Shown: positions 35,149-43,761, counted from the first letter of the stretch. The stretch: 64,000 bases of DNA from Psychrobacillus sp. INOP01 (GCF_018140925.1 NZ_CP073315.1:1984001-2048000); one strand, 5' to 3'. The notes: a model not told the origin generated them from the sequence alone. Program-made: numbers and translations.

Positions 35149-35622
35149 TTAGTATTTCATTTCTAAGCGTTGTTTCCGATGAGCGCGTCTAGCTGGTCCA
35201 GTTTCAAATAGACGTTTTTCTTGCTCCGTTTCTGGATGAATTCCAGGTACAGGTACCGATTTTCCATTTTCATCTACCGAAACCATCGTGACATATGATT
35301 CCGTCGTTAGTTTTTCTTCCCCAGTAAGTAAGTTCGTCGATGTTACTCGAACATAAACCTCCATGGAAGAACGTCCAGTAGAAGAAACAACTGCTTCTAA
35401 CTCTATTACATCTCCTACCTTTGCAGATGAAAGGAAGTCTACAGAATCTATAGAAGCTGTCACTACAGCACCTTGTGCATGTTTCATGGAAGATATAGCT
35501 GCAATTTCATCGATAAATGCAAGCACTCTTCCACCAAAAATTGTTTCGTGATGATTTGTATCTGGTGGCAAAATTAAATGCGTTTGAATAGTTCTCGATT
35601 GACTCATTGGATTAGTGTTCAT
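35149..35622 (-). CDS. Acyl-CoA thioesterase (hotdog fold, YkhA-like)
   Basis: The 157-aa protein has the hotdog core: HLILPPDTNHHETIFGGRVLAFIDEIAAISSMKHA with the catalytic Asn/Asp segment, then VVTASIDSVDFLSSAKVGDVI. It hydrolyses acyl-CoA esters and belongs to the BACH/YkhA subgroup, which prefers medium to long chains in characterised members. The ATG is behind AGAGGAG. Membrane protein gene follows. Confidence 0.88.
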   Translation of the reverse strand: MNTNPMSQSRTIQTHLILPPDTNHHETIFGGRVLAFIDEIAAISSMKHAQGAVVTASIDSVDFLSSAKVGDVIELEAVVSSTGRSSMEVYVRVTSTNLLTGEEKLTTESYVTMVSVDENGKSVPVPGIHPETEQEKRLFETGPARRAHRKQRLEMKY

Positions 35623-35673
35623 TTATTCTAACTCCTCTTATATAAATAATCTATATTTAGTATAGCATGTTCA

Positions 35674-36642
35674 TTAATTTGAGCCAGAATTTGATGCAGC
35701 TGCAGCGCTTGTTGCTGCAATAGTCGAAATCATAATCGCTTGTTGCGCCTGTAATATAAGTTCTAGCGAAGTTGCCATGGAAATTGCTGCAGTTGCATAA
35801 GCTTCCTTAGAAGATCTTAAGGACAGTCCAAATGCGATAGGAAGAGCCGAGTCTTTGTACCATGAAAATAATTTCATACTAGCGATGGATTCATAGTTAG
35901 CTACAATCTCGTTTAATTGTTCCTCCTCTAATTTTAAAGCTGCCATAAATCCTATTATCGGATATTGTGCTTGAGATGTTTTTATTTTGACACTTTTTAA
36001 TCCATCGCGGATAATTACTGCTCTGCTCACCATATTTTCCTCATATGCTGGATTGGAATACGTAAGTACCTGAGACATCCATTGTAGTTCATTTCCTGAA
36101 TAGAATTTATGTTGCTTTAATTCTTTGTAATAGCGATTCATCGTCTCCGCTCGAACAGCCGTATCGCCTCCCATCTTGCCTAAAAACATTGCATATGGAT
36201 AATCATCAGTCGAGGTTAAAAAGCGATGATGTGCCTTCATATCATCCATTAACTTGTGTGCCATTTTCATTTCATATGGCCATTGATCTTTTTGATCCGA
36301 CATCATTAGGGCTGTTAAATACGTATAGCTATTCATTTTAAAACCAAACTGTTTTAAAGCATCTGCTTTTTCCATTAACAAATTTACCGCCTGTTCTGGT
36401 TCTTCTTCGGAAGCATCTAAAGTCGCAACAAATAAAGGATGTAAATGAGAGCGTAAAGGAGAAAAGACTCCTGCTTTTTTTTTCAAATGACTAGCTACTT
36501 CTCGATATCTAGTTTCATCAAATTCCTTCTCTAAAGTTACATAATACCCTGCAAGTGACAAAGTTATTCGTTTATCCACGGTCCACCCTAATGTTTTTTT
36601 CAGTGCATTAAATATTTGTTCTAACTTTTGTTCAACGGTCAT
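35674..36642 (-). CDS. DUF4003 family protein
   Basis: A 322-aa soluble, helix-rich protein; segments such as LMMSDQKDQWPYEMKMAHKLMDDMKAHHRFLTS and FLGKMGGDTAVRAETMNRYY match the DUF4003 family of Bacillales, whose role is not known. The C-terminal 40 residues are Ala/Ser-rich. The ATG at 36642 sits 9 bases behind AAAGGAGTG; a GTG three codons upstream is less likely. Single gene, divergent from the pseudouridine synthase. Confidence 0.8.
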   Translation of the reverse strand: MTVEQKLEQIFNALKKTLGWTVDKRITLSLAGYYVTLEKEFDETRYREVASHLKKKAGVFSPLRSHLHPLFVATLDASEEEPEQAVNLLMEKADALKQFGFKMNSYTYLTALMMSDQKDQWPYEMKMAHKLMDDMKAHHRFLTSTDDYPYAMFLGKMGGDTAVRAETMNRYYKELKQHKFYSGNELQWMSQVLTYSNPAYEENMVSRAVIIRDGLKSVKIKTSQAQYPIIGFMAALKLEEEQLNEIVANYESIASMKLFSWYKDSALPIAFGLSLRSSKEAYATAAISMATSLELILQAQQAIMISTIAATSAAAASNSGSN

Positions 36643-36733
36643 GTAAATCACTCCTTTCCTAATTTACGCTATTATTCTAATTTAGTTTCAACTTTTGTTA
36701 TAATTAACATAACAAGAAAAGTAGGTGTCTATT

Positions 36734-37438
36734 ATGCGGATTAATAAATTTTTAAGTGAAGCAGGGATCATTTCTAGGCGCGGTGCGGACAAGTGGATCA
36801 CTGATGGAAGAGTAATAATTAACGGAAAAACTGCAGAACTTGGCAGTAAGGTAGAAGCTGGTGACGATGTTCGCGTAGATGGTGAGCAAATTGTAGTAGA
36901 ACAACCACTCGTTTATCTAGTATTAAATAAACCTGTAGGTATTACTAGTACTACAGAAACTCATATAAAAGGCAATATAGTCGATTTCGTTAACCATCCA
37001 CTTCGTATTTTCCATATCGGTCGATTAGATAAAGATTCTGATGGTTTAATACTTCTGACAAATGACGGAGATATTGTAAATGAAATTCTTCGTGCAGAAA
37101 ACAGTCATGAAAAAGAATATGTTGTGACAGTGAATGAGAAAATCACCGAAACATTTATCGAAAAAATGGCTGCTGGAGTAAATATACTTGATACCAAAAC
37201 ATTACCTTGTAAAGTAAAAAAGATTGGACCTAAAACGTTCAATATTATCTTAACCCAAGGCTTAAATCGTCAAATTCGTAGAATGTGTTCTGCATTAGGA
37301 TTTACTGTGAAAAGACTACAACGAATACGTATTATGAATATATCTATCGAAGGTCTTCCTATTGGAGAATGGAGAGAACTTACACCAACTGAAAAAGCAG
37401 AACTATTTAATACGCTTAACTATTCACCAAAACGGTAA
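36734..37438 (+). CDS. rluF: RluF-like 23S rRNA pseudouridine synthase
   Basis: A 234-aa enzyme of the RsuA/RluB/E/F family: N-terminal S4 RNA-binding domain (RINKFLSEAGIISRRGADKWI), then the catalytic domain with the Asp in IFHIGRLDKDSDGLILLTND and the motif GLNRQIRRMCSALGF. The latter pattern and overall length fit RluF, which modifies U2604 of 23S rRNA in E. coli. The ATG at 36734 lies six bases after AGGTG. Confidence 0.88.
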   Translation: MRINKFLSEAGIISRRGADKWITDGRVIINGKTAELGSKVEAGDDVRVDGEQIVVEQPLVYLVLNKPVGITSTTETHIKGNIVDFVNHPLRIFHIGRLDKDSDGLILLTNDGDIVNEILRAENSHEKEYVVTVNEKITETFIEKMAAGVNILDTKTLPCKVKKIGPKTFNIILTQGLNRQIRRMCSALGFTVKRLQRIRIMNISIEGLPIGEWRELTPTEKAELFNTLNYSPKR

Positions 37439-37460
37439 TAGTACATCAGGAGGTGTAAAC

Positions 37461-37568
37461 ATGTTAGCTCTTAAAAATACCAAGAACTTAACAGGAACAC
37501 TTTTAAGTGAGGATTATTGGGATTTAGAATATCCAAACATATTTAATGTTCGATTTAAAATTGTATAA
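37461..37568 (+). CDS. 35-aa ORF resembling the start of a DUF6904 protein
   Basis: The ORF has a perfect AGGAGGTG seven bases before its ATG and encodes MLALKNTKNLTGTLLSEDYW, then 15 further residues to a TAA. The opening (M-L-x-x-KNTKNLTG-x-x-x-S-x-D-x-W-DL) recalls the N-terminus of DUF6904 proteins, which are about 200 aa long; the rest is missing, and a terminator follows within 3 bp. It may be a truncated remnant or a genuine small protein co-transcribed with rluF, 22 bp upstream. Confidence 0.55.
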   Translation: MLALKNTKNLTGTLLSEDYWDLEYPNIFNVRFKIV

Positions 37569-37569
37569 T

Positions 37570-37608
37570 AAAAAGCAGTCCCATTTTTTAGCATGGAACT
37601 GCTTTTTT
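37570..37608. terminator. Bidirectional terminator
   Basis: AAAAGCAGT-x-CCAT and ATGG-x-ACTGCTTTT form an interrupted stem with an eight-base T-rich loop, A-run before and T-run after. It can serve the rluF unit and the MurE-like gene. Confidence 0.85.
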
Positions 37609-37614
37609 CATATA

Positions 37615-39156
37615 TTATGAGTTTCCAGCTACTCGTTTTTCGAGTGGTTGAAATAACTTCTTTTTATCGACATTTGGACGAATGACTTCTAGCTGCTCTA
37701 GTGCAAGTTTTGCGCCATAGTCCATTCCCTGGCAACCAGCTAATAACAGTAGATCTCCATCTGCAACATCGTATAGGCTACGGTTAATTGCTTCTGGTAA
37801 CTCTTCGTAAAGTTGAACTTCGATACCTGCCTCTTCCATAACTTCCTGGAATACTGCAAGCTCACTCTCCGAAACGACATCTTTTTGAGTAACATGAGAA
37901 CGACTTAACGTAGCAATTACTTCATGTATACCAAGCTTTGGTGCCCATTTAGCAATTGTCTCTGCATTTTCTCTGTTCACCGTAACACCACGATCTCCAC
38001 GAATAGCATAAACAAGCTTGATACGTTTAAAGTCCATCTTTTCTAAAGTACCTAGTGTAATGTCTATATTCCCACTGTTTGCAAAGTGGTCATCAATAAT
38101 TTTAAAATCATCCTCAAAAATAATTTCAAAACGACGCTCTACCCCTACAAACTCTGCCAAACTCTTTTGGATAGTAGCTACGGGCACTTCGCATAATAGA
38201 CCAATCACAATACTTACCATTGAATTATATACCGAGTGGAAACCTGGAGTAGAAAGTTCAACTGTAAAACTTTGCTCGGGGATAACGAGATCCTGCGTAA
38301 CTAGATCTTGTTGAATTTCCACTGTGAATTTTGCTCGACCAGTTGATAGGTCTAAATTCGTACAAATAACATCCGCAGATTGCTCTTCGACACCAATGGT
38401 GATAACCTTTGCTTTTGTTTTATTCACAAGTGAGGCTGAATATGAATCATCCAGGTTTAAAATGGCAACCTTATCAGCACCAGCATTACGAATAAGACTA
38501 GATTTATGATAAAAATAGTTTTCAAATGAGGAATGTAAATCGATGTGTTCACGACTAATATTATTTAGTGTGACAATATCAAAGTCTACACATCCTACAC
38601 GATTTAATTCTAAAGCGGAGGATGATACTTCCATCGTTGCATGACTTACATTTTCATCCACCATTTGAGCATAAAATCGTTGTAAATCTAGAGATTCTGG
38701 AGTTGTTAGTTCAGAAGGCTCTGCATAATCTCCTATTTTCACTACAACCGTTCCCATAAGCCCCGTTTTAAAACCATGGTTTTCTAATATGGCATTTGTC
38801 ATAAACGATGTTGATGTCTTTCCGTTAGTTGCTGTGATCCCAATCGTTTTCAACTTACGAGTGGGGTAATTATAGAAAGCATCAGCAAGTGTAGCAAGCG
38901 CGACGCGTCCACTCTCTACTTTATATTGTGGTACCTCAATTTCATCGATAAAGTCTTCTACCACTAAAGCAACCGCACCATTGTCCACTGCTTGTCCTGC
39001 AAATTGGTGTCCATCTGCTTTAAATCCTTTTATACACACAAACACTTGCCCATTTTCCACTTTGCGTGAATTATAAGCAAGGCCCGTTATTTTTATAGGC
39101 CCAGCATTTTTAGTTTCTAATACAGGTATATGCTTCATTAAATTTGTAATCTCCAT
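37615..39156 (-). CDS. MurE-like Mur ligase family protein
   Basis: A 513-aa ATP-dependent ligase. The three Mur domains are visible: an N-terminal UDP-binding-like domain (ITGLAYNSRKVENGQVFVCIKG), the P-loop GITATNGKTSTSFMT (TATNGKTS at 108-115, Ala replacing the usual Gly) with MEVSSSALELNRV and the carbamylated-Lys region FYHKSSLI, and a C-terminal domain. The DNPR box that selects diaminopimelate in MurE is not found, so this is probably a paralogue acting on another amino acid or substrate. The ATG at 39156 follows AAAGGTGG. No dcw genes are nearby. Confidence 0.82.
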   Translation of the reverse strand: MEITNLMKHIPVLETKNAGPIKITGLAYNSRKVENGQVFVCIKGFKADGHQFAGQAVDNGAVALVVEDFIDEIEVPQYKVESGRVALATLADAFYNYPTRKLKTIGITATNGKTSTSFMTNAILENHGFKTGLMGTVVVKIGDYAEPSELTTPESLDLQRFYAQMVDENVSHATMEVSSSALELNRVGCVDFDIVTLNNISREHIDLHSSFENYFYHKSSLIRNAGADKVAILNLDDSYSASLVNKTKAKVITIGVEEQSADVICTNLDLSTGRAKFTVEIQQDLVTQDLVIPEQSFTVELSTPGFHSVYNSMVSIVIGLLCEVPVATIQKSLAEFVGVERRFEIIFEDDFKIIDDHFANSGNIDITLGTLEKMDFKRIKLVYAIRGDRGVTVNRENAETIAKWAPKLGIHEVIATLSRSHVTQKDVVSESELAVFQEVMEEAGIEVQLYEELPEAINRSLYDVADGDLLLLAGCQGMDYGAKLALEQLEVIRPNVDKKKLFQPLEKRVAGNS

Positions 39157-39268
39157 CAAACAGCCACCTTTTGTTGTAAATCTTCTCCATAAGTTTACCT
39201 CAATTACGATAAGAATAAAACTTATATAACGTGTTTTATTGTTAGGTAGAAGAATTCTTCTTAAAAAC

Positions 39269-39302
39269 AAAAACCAAGAAGCTCTTGTCTTCTCGGTTTT
39301 TA
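39269..39302. terminator. Hairpin with T-runs
   Basis: AAAACC-x-AGAAG and CTTCT-x-GGTTTT with a seven-base loop, A-run before and T-run after on the plus strand. No plus-strand gene ends here, so it may belong to a minus-strand transcript entering from the small gene at 39454. Confidence 0.7.
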
Positions 39303-39307
39303 TTTAT

Positions 39308-39440
39308 CCCGCATTAACGGGCATTAAACTCTCACTTCAAGGCTTGGCTCATGCAACAAAGCATACGTGGGACATAACTGACCGTAAAAGCCCGAATGGT
39401 TCAACTAACATTCAGTGGGAATGAAGAACCCCCCTACTGA
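39308..39440. repeat. Structured intergenic repeat (family B)
   Basis: A 130-bp GC-richer segment bounded by CCCGCATTAACGGG and by CAGTGGG...CCCCTACTGA, both inverted. Internal pieces ACGGGCA and ACCGTAAAAGCCCG are inverted relative to each other. I recall similar segments scattered in Bacillales genomes, but only this copy of the full element is in the window. No ORF with a ribosome site. Confidence 0.5.
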
Positions 39441-39453
39441 TTGAAGTTTAACT

Positions 39454-39747
39454 TTATATAATGTCATTATAATGTTCTTTACAAAATGCAAGAACGATTG
39501 CTTCCTCTTCCTCTTCTAAGCCAAAATCTAATACTTTGCCGTTGCTTCGGTTAATGAAATGGTATTGTGCAATACGTGCTTCTGTTTCTTCTATCACTAG
39601 AATCACACGTAAATCTAATGAATTATTTTCATCAAAAAGTTCATCATCTTCAGGTACTTCAATGCCAAGTAGAAATTCATAGCGATCGCCTGTTATGATT
39701 CCCGTTGGATCGTTTAACTTATCAACCTCGTAGGATGTTATTTTCAA
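39454..39747 (-). CDS. DUF6509-like small acidic protein
   Basis: A 97-aa protein. The segment DPTGIITGDRYEFLLGIEVPEDDELF is strongly like the DUF6509 family of Bacillales; function unknown. It is acidic throughout (EEEEEA near the end) and has no membrane segment. I chose a TTG at 39747 seven bases behind GGAGGTGG; a GTG at 39756 overlaps the ribosome site itself and is less likely. Confidence 0.72.
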   Translation of the reverse strand: MKITSYEVDKLNDPTGIITGDRYEFLLGIEVPEDDELFDENNSLDLRVILVIEETEARIAQYHFINRSNGKVLDFGLEEEEEAIVLAFCKEHYNDII

Positions 39748-39854
39748 AAAGTCCACCTCCGTACCTATAGTTTATCATTTTTAATAGATAATAATACATT
39801 TTCATCATTATTGATATAATATGCTTAACAACCTATAAATGAAGGAGTGAACAA

Positions 39855-40037
39855 ATGCGTCTAAATCCTGAAAAGCTAATTTATATTTTGGTTCCTTTAT
39901 ATCTTTTACTATTAGTGTTCGGAAAAAATATAAATGAAGTAGTTTATTCCATACTTTCCTTTGTCTTGGGAATCACTATGCTTTATTTGGCTTATAAACT
40001 CCTGAAAAAACAACGAAAAGAACGAAATAAGGATTAA
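39855..40037 (+). CDS. Small two-helix membrane protein
   Basis: A 60-aa protein with two hydrophobic helices (LIYILVPLYLLLLVF and VYSILSFVLGITMLYLAYKLL) and a strongly basic tail (KKQRKERNKD), so both ends probably face the cytoplasm. The ribosome site GAAGGAGTG is well placed and a terminator follows at once, which supports a real gene. No family recognised. Confidence 0.68.
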   Translation: MRLNPEKLIYILVPLYLLLLVFGKNINEVVYSILSFVLGITMLYLAYKLLKKQRKERNKD

Positions 40038-40063
40038 TCCTGCTCAAGTTTAGCAGGATTTTT
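40036..40063 (+). terminator. Terminator of the small membrane protein gene
   Basis: AATCCTGCT pairs with AGCAGGATT around a seven-base loop and a T-run follows on the plus strand. It overlaps the end of the convergent serine hydrolase gene. Confidence 0.85.
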
Positions 40064-41054
40064 CCAATTCTAGCAACATTGCATATGCCCCTTTAGATTT
40101 GTTGGAGCATATAGCTACGGTAACGTTTTTATGTGGATAATAGGCCGAGTGAAAACTCACTCCAGGATCATATCCCATTACATGATACTTATAGATTTCG
40201 TTTTCTTGTTTCTCGATCCAAATGCCATACCCGTAATAACTATTATCTTCCTCGTGAACATGTGGAGTCAGCAGTATTGTTTTATCGTTCAATAAATTAT
40301 CTTGAATAAGAGCTTCCCAAAATAACACCATATCCTCTGCAGTTACAAATGCTCCACCATCTGAACCACCCTGAATGGGAAGTGAATACATATTCGTTTT
40401 CCATGTACCATCTTCATAATCTATGTAACCAATTGCCGTTCTAGCAGGTAAAGCATCTAATGCAAAATAACCTGAATTTCTCATCCCTGCTTTGTCCAAA
40501 ATATTCTGCTGAACATAGTCATTAAATACCATTCCACTCACTTTTTCTACTATCAAACCTAAAACAATATATCCCGCATTATTATAAGAAAACTTCTCTC
40601 CTGGTATAAACTTCTGCTGCTCATTTTGAAATAAGGGTAAGAAATCATGCAGTCTACGGATATGGTACATCGGATTTTTTATCCATAACTCTTCAAAGTC
40701 ATCCATTACCTCCTCATCAAAATAATCCGGGATACCCGAAGTATGCGTGAGTAAATGATGGATTGTAACGTCTTCGTGAAAATGTGGAAAAGAAATATCT
40801 AATGCGTCTCTTAAAAGGGTATCAAATCTCAATTTCCCTGCTTCTGCAAGTTGAGCAATCGCAACTGCAGTAAATAATTTACACCCCGAAGCAATACCAA
40901 AGCGGGTTTGCTTTTCGTTCCGTATCGCATCTGCACGATTAGCGTATCCAAAACTATTCTGAACATGTACCATTTCATCTTGTTTCACAAAGATAGATCC
41001 TGCAAATTGAATTTCTTTTTGGATCTTTTCTAATTGATTCGTTAAATTATTCAT
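40050..41054 (-). CDS. Serine hydrolase of the beta-lactamase/penicillin-binding family
   Basis: A 334-aa class-C-like protein with the nucleophile motif S56-x-x-K59 (ASGCKLF) and the YNN motif in FSYNNAGYIVLG. Conserved HLLTHTSGIPDYF is also present. There is no signal peptide, so it probably acts in the cytoplasm on ester or peptide substrates and not as a resistance enzyme. The ATG at 41054 behind GGGGTG was chosen over a TTG two codons upstream. It is 12 bp downstream of the DUF4825 gene. Confidence 0.83.
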   Translation of the reverse strand: MNNLTNQLEKIQKEIQFAGSIFVKQDEMVHVQNSFGYANRADAIRNEKQTRFGIASGCKLFTAVAIAQLAEAGKLRFDTLLRDALDISFPHFHEDVTIHHLLTHTSGIPDYFDEEVMDDFEELWIKNPMYHIRRLHDFLPLFQNEQQKFIPGEKFSYNNAGYIVLGLIVEKVSGMVFNDYVQQNILDKAGMRNSGYFALDALPARTAIGYIDYEDGTWKTNMYSLPIQGGSDGGAFVTAEDMVLFWEALIQDNLLNDKTILLTPHVHEEDNSYYGYGIWIEKQENEIYKYHVMGYDPGVSFHSAYYPHKNVTVAICSNKSKGAYAMLLELEKSC

Positions 41055-41066
41055 AATCAAACACCC

Positions 41067-41585
41067 CTATTTTGTATATTGATCGATCCAATTCGTCGTT
41101 GTATTTTCCATTATTGGCTGCTGAACTTTCTCTTTAAATACCGCCGGATCTATTAAACTATCAAATTCATCTCCAAACCACCCTTCCACATTCTCTCTTG
41201 TTATCACATAGGATTGGTCTGTAAAATGCATATCAATAACTTCTAAATTTTTTATCAAAATAAATGCCGCTGTCGCATTATATATAGCAGCTTTTTCATC
41301 ACCACTCGTATTGTAATTTACAACGAATGTGAGTGTATCTGGTTCCAACTCTACTAAATCTCTATGATTAGAAAGAGGAAGATTATTAAATAGATTTGTG
41401 ATGTTAGAATTATCGCCCATATACTCATTTTCGTAAGCTAGTACTTTTTTAAAGTTGTGAGTCTCTACAGATTGTTGTTCCACATCTTCTTGTCCTACTT
41501 GTTTCTGATTATTACTTAGCACATAAACTACCCCGAGTAATAATACTAAAGCTATTCCAACAACTAAACCGATTGTTTTTTGCAA
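41067..41585 (-). CDS. DUF4825-domain membrane-anchored protein
   Basis: The 172-aa protein has one N-terminal membrane helix (GLVVGIALVLLLGVVYVL) and an extracellular domain with YMGDNSNITNLFNNLPLS, the signature of the DUF4825 family. The N-terminus has no lipobox cysteine, so it is held by the helix. In other Bacillales this domain is found near BlaR/anti-sigma-like modules; its role is unclear. It forms a pair with the serine hydrolase. Confidence 0.78.
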   Translation of the reverse strand: MQKTIGLVVGIALVLLLGVVYVLSNNQKQVGQEDVEQQSVETHNFKKVLAYENEYMGDNSNITNLFNNLPLSNHRDLVELEPDTLTFVVNYNTSGDEKAAIYNATAAFILIKNLEVIDMHFTDQSYVITRENVEGWFGDEFDSLIDPAVFKEKVQQPIMENTTTNWIDQYTK

Positions 41586-41699
41586 TTGTTTACCCCCCTA
41601 ACGCTGTTCTCACCCTGTTCTCCTGCAACGCTTAAGTGGAATAATTTGGCCTTTACCCTTACAATAATAATACTAGAATGATTGAAGGAGATTGACAAA

Positions 41700-42524
41700 A
41701 TGAGTCATCTAAACAAAGAATTATATGATTTTATCATGATAAATAAATCAGCAATAACAGATGCTTGGTTAGCTGAACAATCAAAAGTCGATCCATACTA
41801 TGGTTTATCACAACACAATACATATTTAAGAGAAGAAAACGAAGTTCTAATAGAAGCCATCTCTTCTGTATATATCCAGGATCAATTTGAATATGTAGAA
41901 TATATCAACACTCGTTCCGCCGAAGTGGCAGAGAAAAGAGCAAAAGAAAAATATCCTTTGTATGAAAGTATTCGTAGTTTCCGCAATGTCCGAATAGCCT
42001 ATTGGAATATTGTTCAAAAATTCATCCAACAATCTACTACACTTACCACCGTAGAAGATGTTGCTGAATGGTCAAACCTGATGAATACTGCATTCGATTA
42101 TATTATAGAAAATTTCGCGAAATACCATCACAAATATACAGTAAATCTTCTCGCCACCCAACAAGCTCTTATTACAGAGTTAAGTAGCCCAGTAATTCCT
42201 ATAAAAGAAGGTGTTGGAGTTTTACCTTTAGTAGGAAATATTGATACAGAACGCGCTACAGTTATTTTAGAATCTACGTTGGAGCAAAGTTCTGCTAAAA
42301 AACTGAGTACTATATTTATTGATCTATCCGCAGTACCAGTCCTAGACACTATGGTTGCTCAACAACTATATCAACTTTATGCTGCCTTAGAGCTTATTGG
42401 CGTAAATGCCATTTTCTCAGGAATTCGACCTGAACTTGCTCAAACCGCTGTTTCGCTAGGTATTAATTTTTCGGAGATTCAAACATATTCCACATTAATG
42501 TACGCTCTGAAAGCTAATTCTTAA
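41700..42524 (+). CDS. RsbR-type STAS protein (stressosome component)
   Basis: A 274-aa protein. The N-terminal half is a helical sensory domain without the globin-type heme residues of RsbRA being evident; the C-terminal STAS domain has VLPLVGNIDTERA, IFIDLSAVPVLDTMVAQQL (the Thr in DTMVA is the site that RsbT phosphorylates in RsbR proteins) and LGINFSEI. Such proteins assemble into stressosomes that control sigma-B or related outputs. The ATG at 41700 is used; a TTG six codons upstream lies within the ribosome site. No RsbS/RsbT is next to it. Confidence 0.85.
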   Translation: MSHLNKELYDFIMINKSAITDAWLAEQSKVDPYYGLSQHNTYLREENEVLIEAISSVYIQDQFEYVEYINTRSAEVAEKRAKEKYPLYESIRSFRNVRIAYWNIVQKFIQQSTTLTTVEDVAEWSNLMNTAFDYIIENFAKYHHKYTVNLLATQQALITELSSPVIPIKEGVGVLPLVGNIDTERATVILESTLEQSSAKKLSTIFIDLSAVPVLDTMVAQQLYQLYAALELIGVNAIFSGIRPELAQTAVSLGINFSEIQTYSTLMYALKANS

Positions 42525-42525
42525 G

Positions 42526-42633
42526 TTACCCACAGTGCCATCCACAGCTTTATCATATTCAAAAATGTATCTAAGAGTTATCCACATGTGAATAACTCTC
42601 TAAAAAAAGTGACTATTATTCCCCTGTGGATAT
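42526..42633. promoter_or_regulatory. Cluster of five DnaA-box-like sites
   Basis: Within 108 bp: TTACCCACA (42526-42534), CCATCCACA (42538-42546), a perfect TTATCCACA (42578-42586), TGTGAATAA (42587-42595, complement of TTATTCACA) and TGTGGATAT (42625-42633, one mismatch in complement). The third and fourth form a head-to-head pair inside the palindrome GAGTTATCCACA-TGTGAATAACTC. Neither strand shows a T-run after this palindrome, so it is not an intrinsic terminator. Confidence 0.65.
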
Positions 42634-42650
42634 AATTTGTCGCTTTTCTT

Positions 42651-43304
42651 TTATTGAATAGTTACTTTTCCTTCTCTGTTCACTAGAATTACTTTTCCAT
42701 CTTCTATCACTATTTCTAATGGAGAAGTCTCACTCATTCTTTTAGAAAAATACCATCTTCGGTTTGGGGGAACTAATAAAATAAACGAATCTTTTTTTCC
42801 TAGAAAGTTTAATTCATCAGGTTCAATTTGGAAATGACCTGAAATAGGAATACCAATTTCTTGTAGCTTCTCTCCTGCTTCTTCTACAAATGGAGTGGTA
42901 ATACTTACCTCACTTAGGTTTATAAATGATTCGATGCTGAAGTCACTCCATTTATCTACATTACGTCTTGCAATTAGTTCAATGACGTTCCCCACTGGAT
43001 CTTCAAAGTAAAATGCATCTGCTTCAAATCGAGTATAATAGATTTCATCAACTGCTGCTTCTCTATTTAGTATTACTCTTTCTTTTGCCCAATGCTTCGC
43101 AAGTGTAAATTGATTACCCGGTATGTTAATAGCAAAGTGATAGGAAGTCTGTAATTCGGAAAGCCGAAAAATAAGAGTCGAAGTTCCAATAGATATTTGA
43201 AAATGTTCGTCTGTTGATGCTTCTATGGGAATTTCTAAAACATTTCCATAGAACCCTCTCAGTTGTTTTAATTGATTTGTATATAGAGTTACCGTCTTAA
43301 ACAT
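42651..43304 (-). CDS. VOC family (glyoxalase/CppA-like) protein
   Basis: A 217-aa protein with two vicinal-oxygen-chelate modules: the first begins TVTLYTNQLKQLRGFYGNVL and ends YFEDPVGNVIELIARR, the second, weaker one starts SEVSITTPF. Glu and His metal ligands are only partly kept. The C-terminal 40 residues are beta-rich. Related proteins include dioxygenases and antibiotic-binding proteins; no substrate can be named. It precedes nothing else and is 13 bp after the ASCH gene on the same strand. Confidence 0.78.
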   Translation of the reverse strand: MFKTVTLYTNQLKQLRGFYGNVLEIPIEASTDEHFQISIGTSTLIFRLSELQTSYHFAINIPGNQFTLAKHWAKERVILNREAAVDEIYYTRFEADAFYFEDPVGNVIELIARRNVDKWSDFSIESFINLSEVSITTPFVEEAGEKLQEIGIPISGHFQIEPDELNFLGKKDSFILLVPPNRRWYFSKRMSETSPLEIVIEDGKVILVNREGKVTIQ

Positions 43305-43317
43305 ATTCTCCCCTCCA

Positions 43318-43761
43318 TTACTTAACGTCTATCAGTTCAAAGCGCTCACAAACAAGAAGCATGTCTTCTGAAAACTCCCTACCTACTCCTTTTAACTCGT
43401 TTGTGAAAAATTCGATATGTACCTTCCTCCAGTGATCGTAGGAGCGATCTCCTTCTCCTTCCGCATAAGCAAAATCCGAATGTACTTCATTCATCGGCAT
43501 TATTTTAACGTCAGACGTGCGTATGATACAAACAGGTTCATCCTTACTATTAAGTACAATACTATAATCATCCACCTTTGGAAGTGGTTCTTTCTCTAAT
43601 TCATAAAGTAGATGTAATGAGCATGTAGCAGATTTTACTCCATCCCTCACTAGCTGAGCCAGTTCATCTGGGATCCCACCAAACTGCCACGAAGTCACCG
43701 ATAATGGCGTTTCTTTTCCTTTCCAATAATTATCGCAATACGTTTGCGCTAATTTGTTCAT
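43318..43761 (-). CDS. ASCH-domain protein
   Basis: A 147-aa protein of the ASCH superfamily (PUA-like fold): GVKSATCSLHLLYELEKEPLPKVDDYSIVLNSKDEP, IIRTSDVKIMPMNEV and EGEGDRSYDHWRKVHIEFF are the family segments, with the conserved Lys-Ser-Ala-Thr. ASCH proteins bind RNA or hydrolyse acylated nucleosides (for example N4-acetylcytidine). Near-standard length. ATG at 43761. Upstream to 43971 I see nothing beyond possible promoters. Confidence 0.85.
   Translation of the reverse strand: MNKLAQTYCDNYWKGKETPLSVTSWQFGGIPDELAQLVRDGVKSATCSLHLLYELEKEPLPKVDDYSIVLNSKDEPVCIIRTSDVKIMPMNEVHSDFAYAEGEGDRSYDHWRKVHIEFFTNELKGVGREFSEDMLLVCERFELIDVK

Noticed and set aside
42571-42600. Palindrome after the STAS gene as a terminator
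   Set aside because: No T-run follows on either strand, and its arms are DnaA-box sequences; listed as a DnaA-box pair instead.
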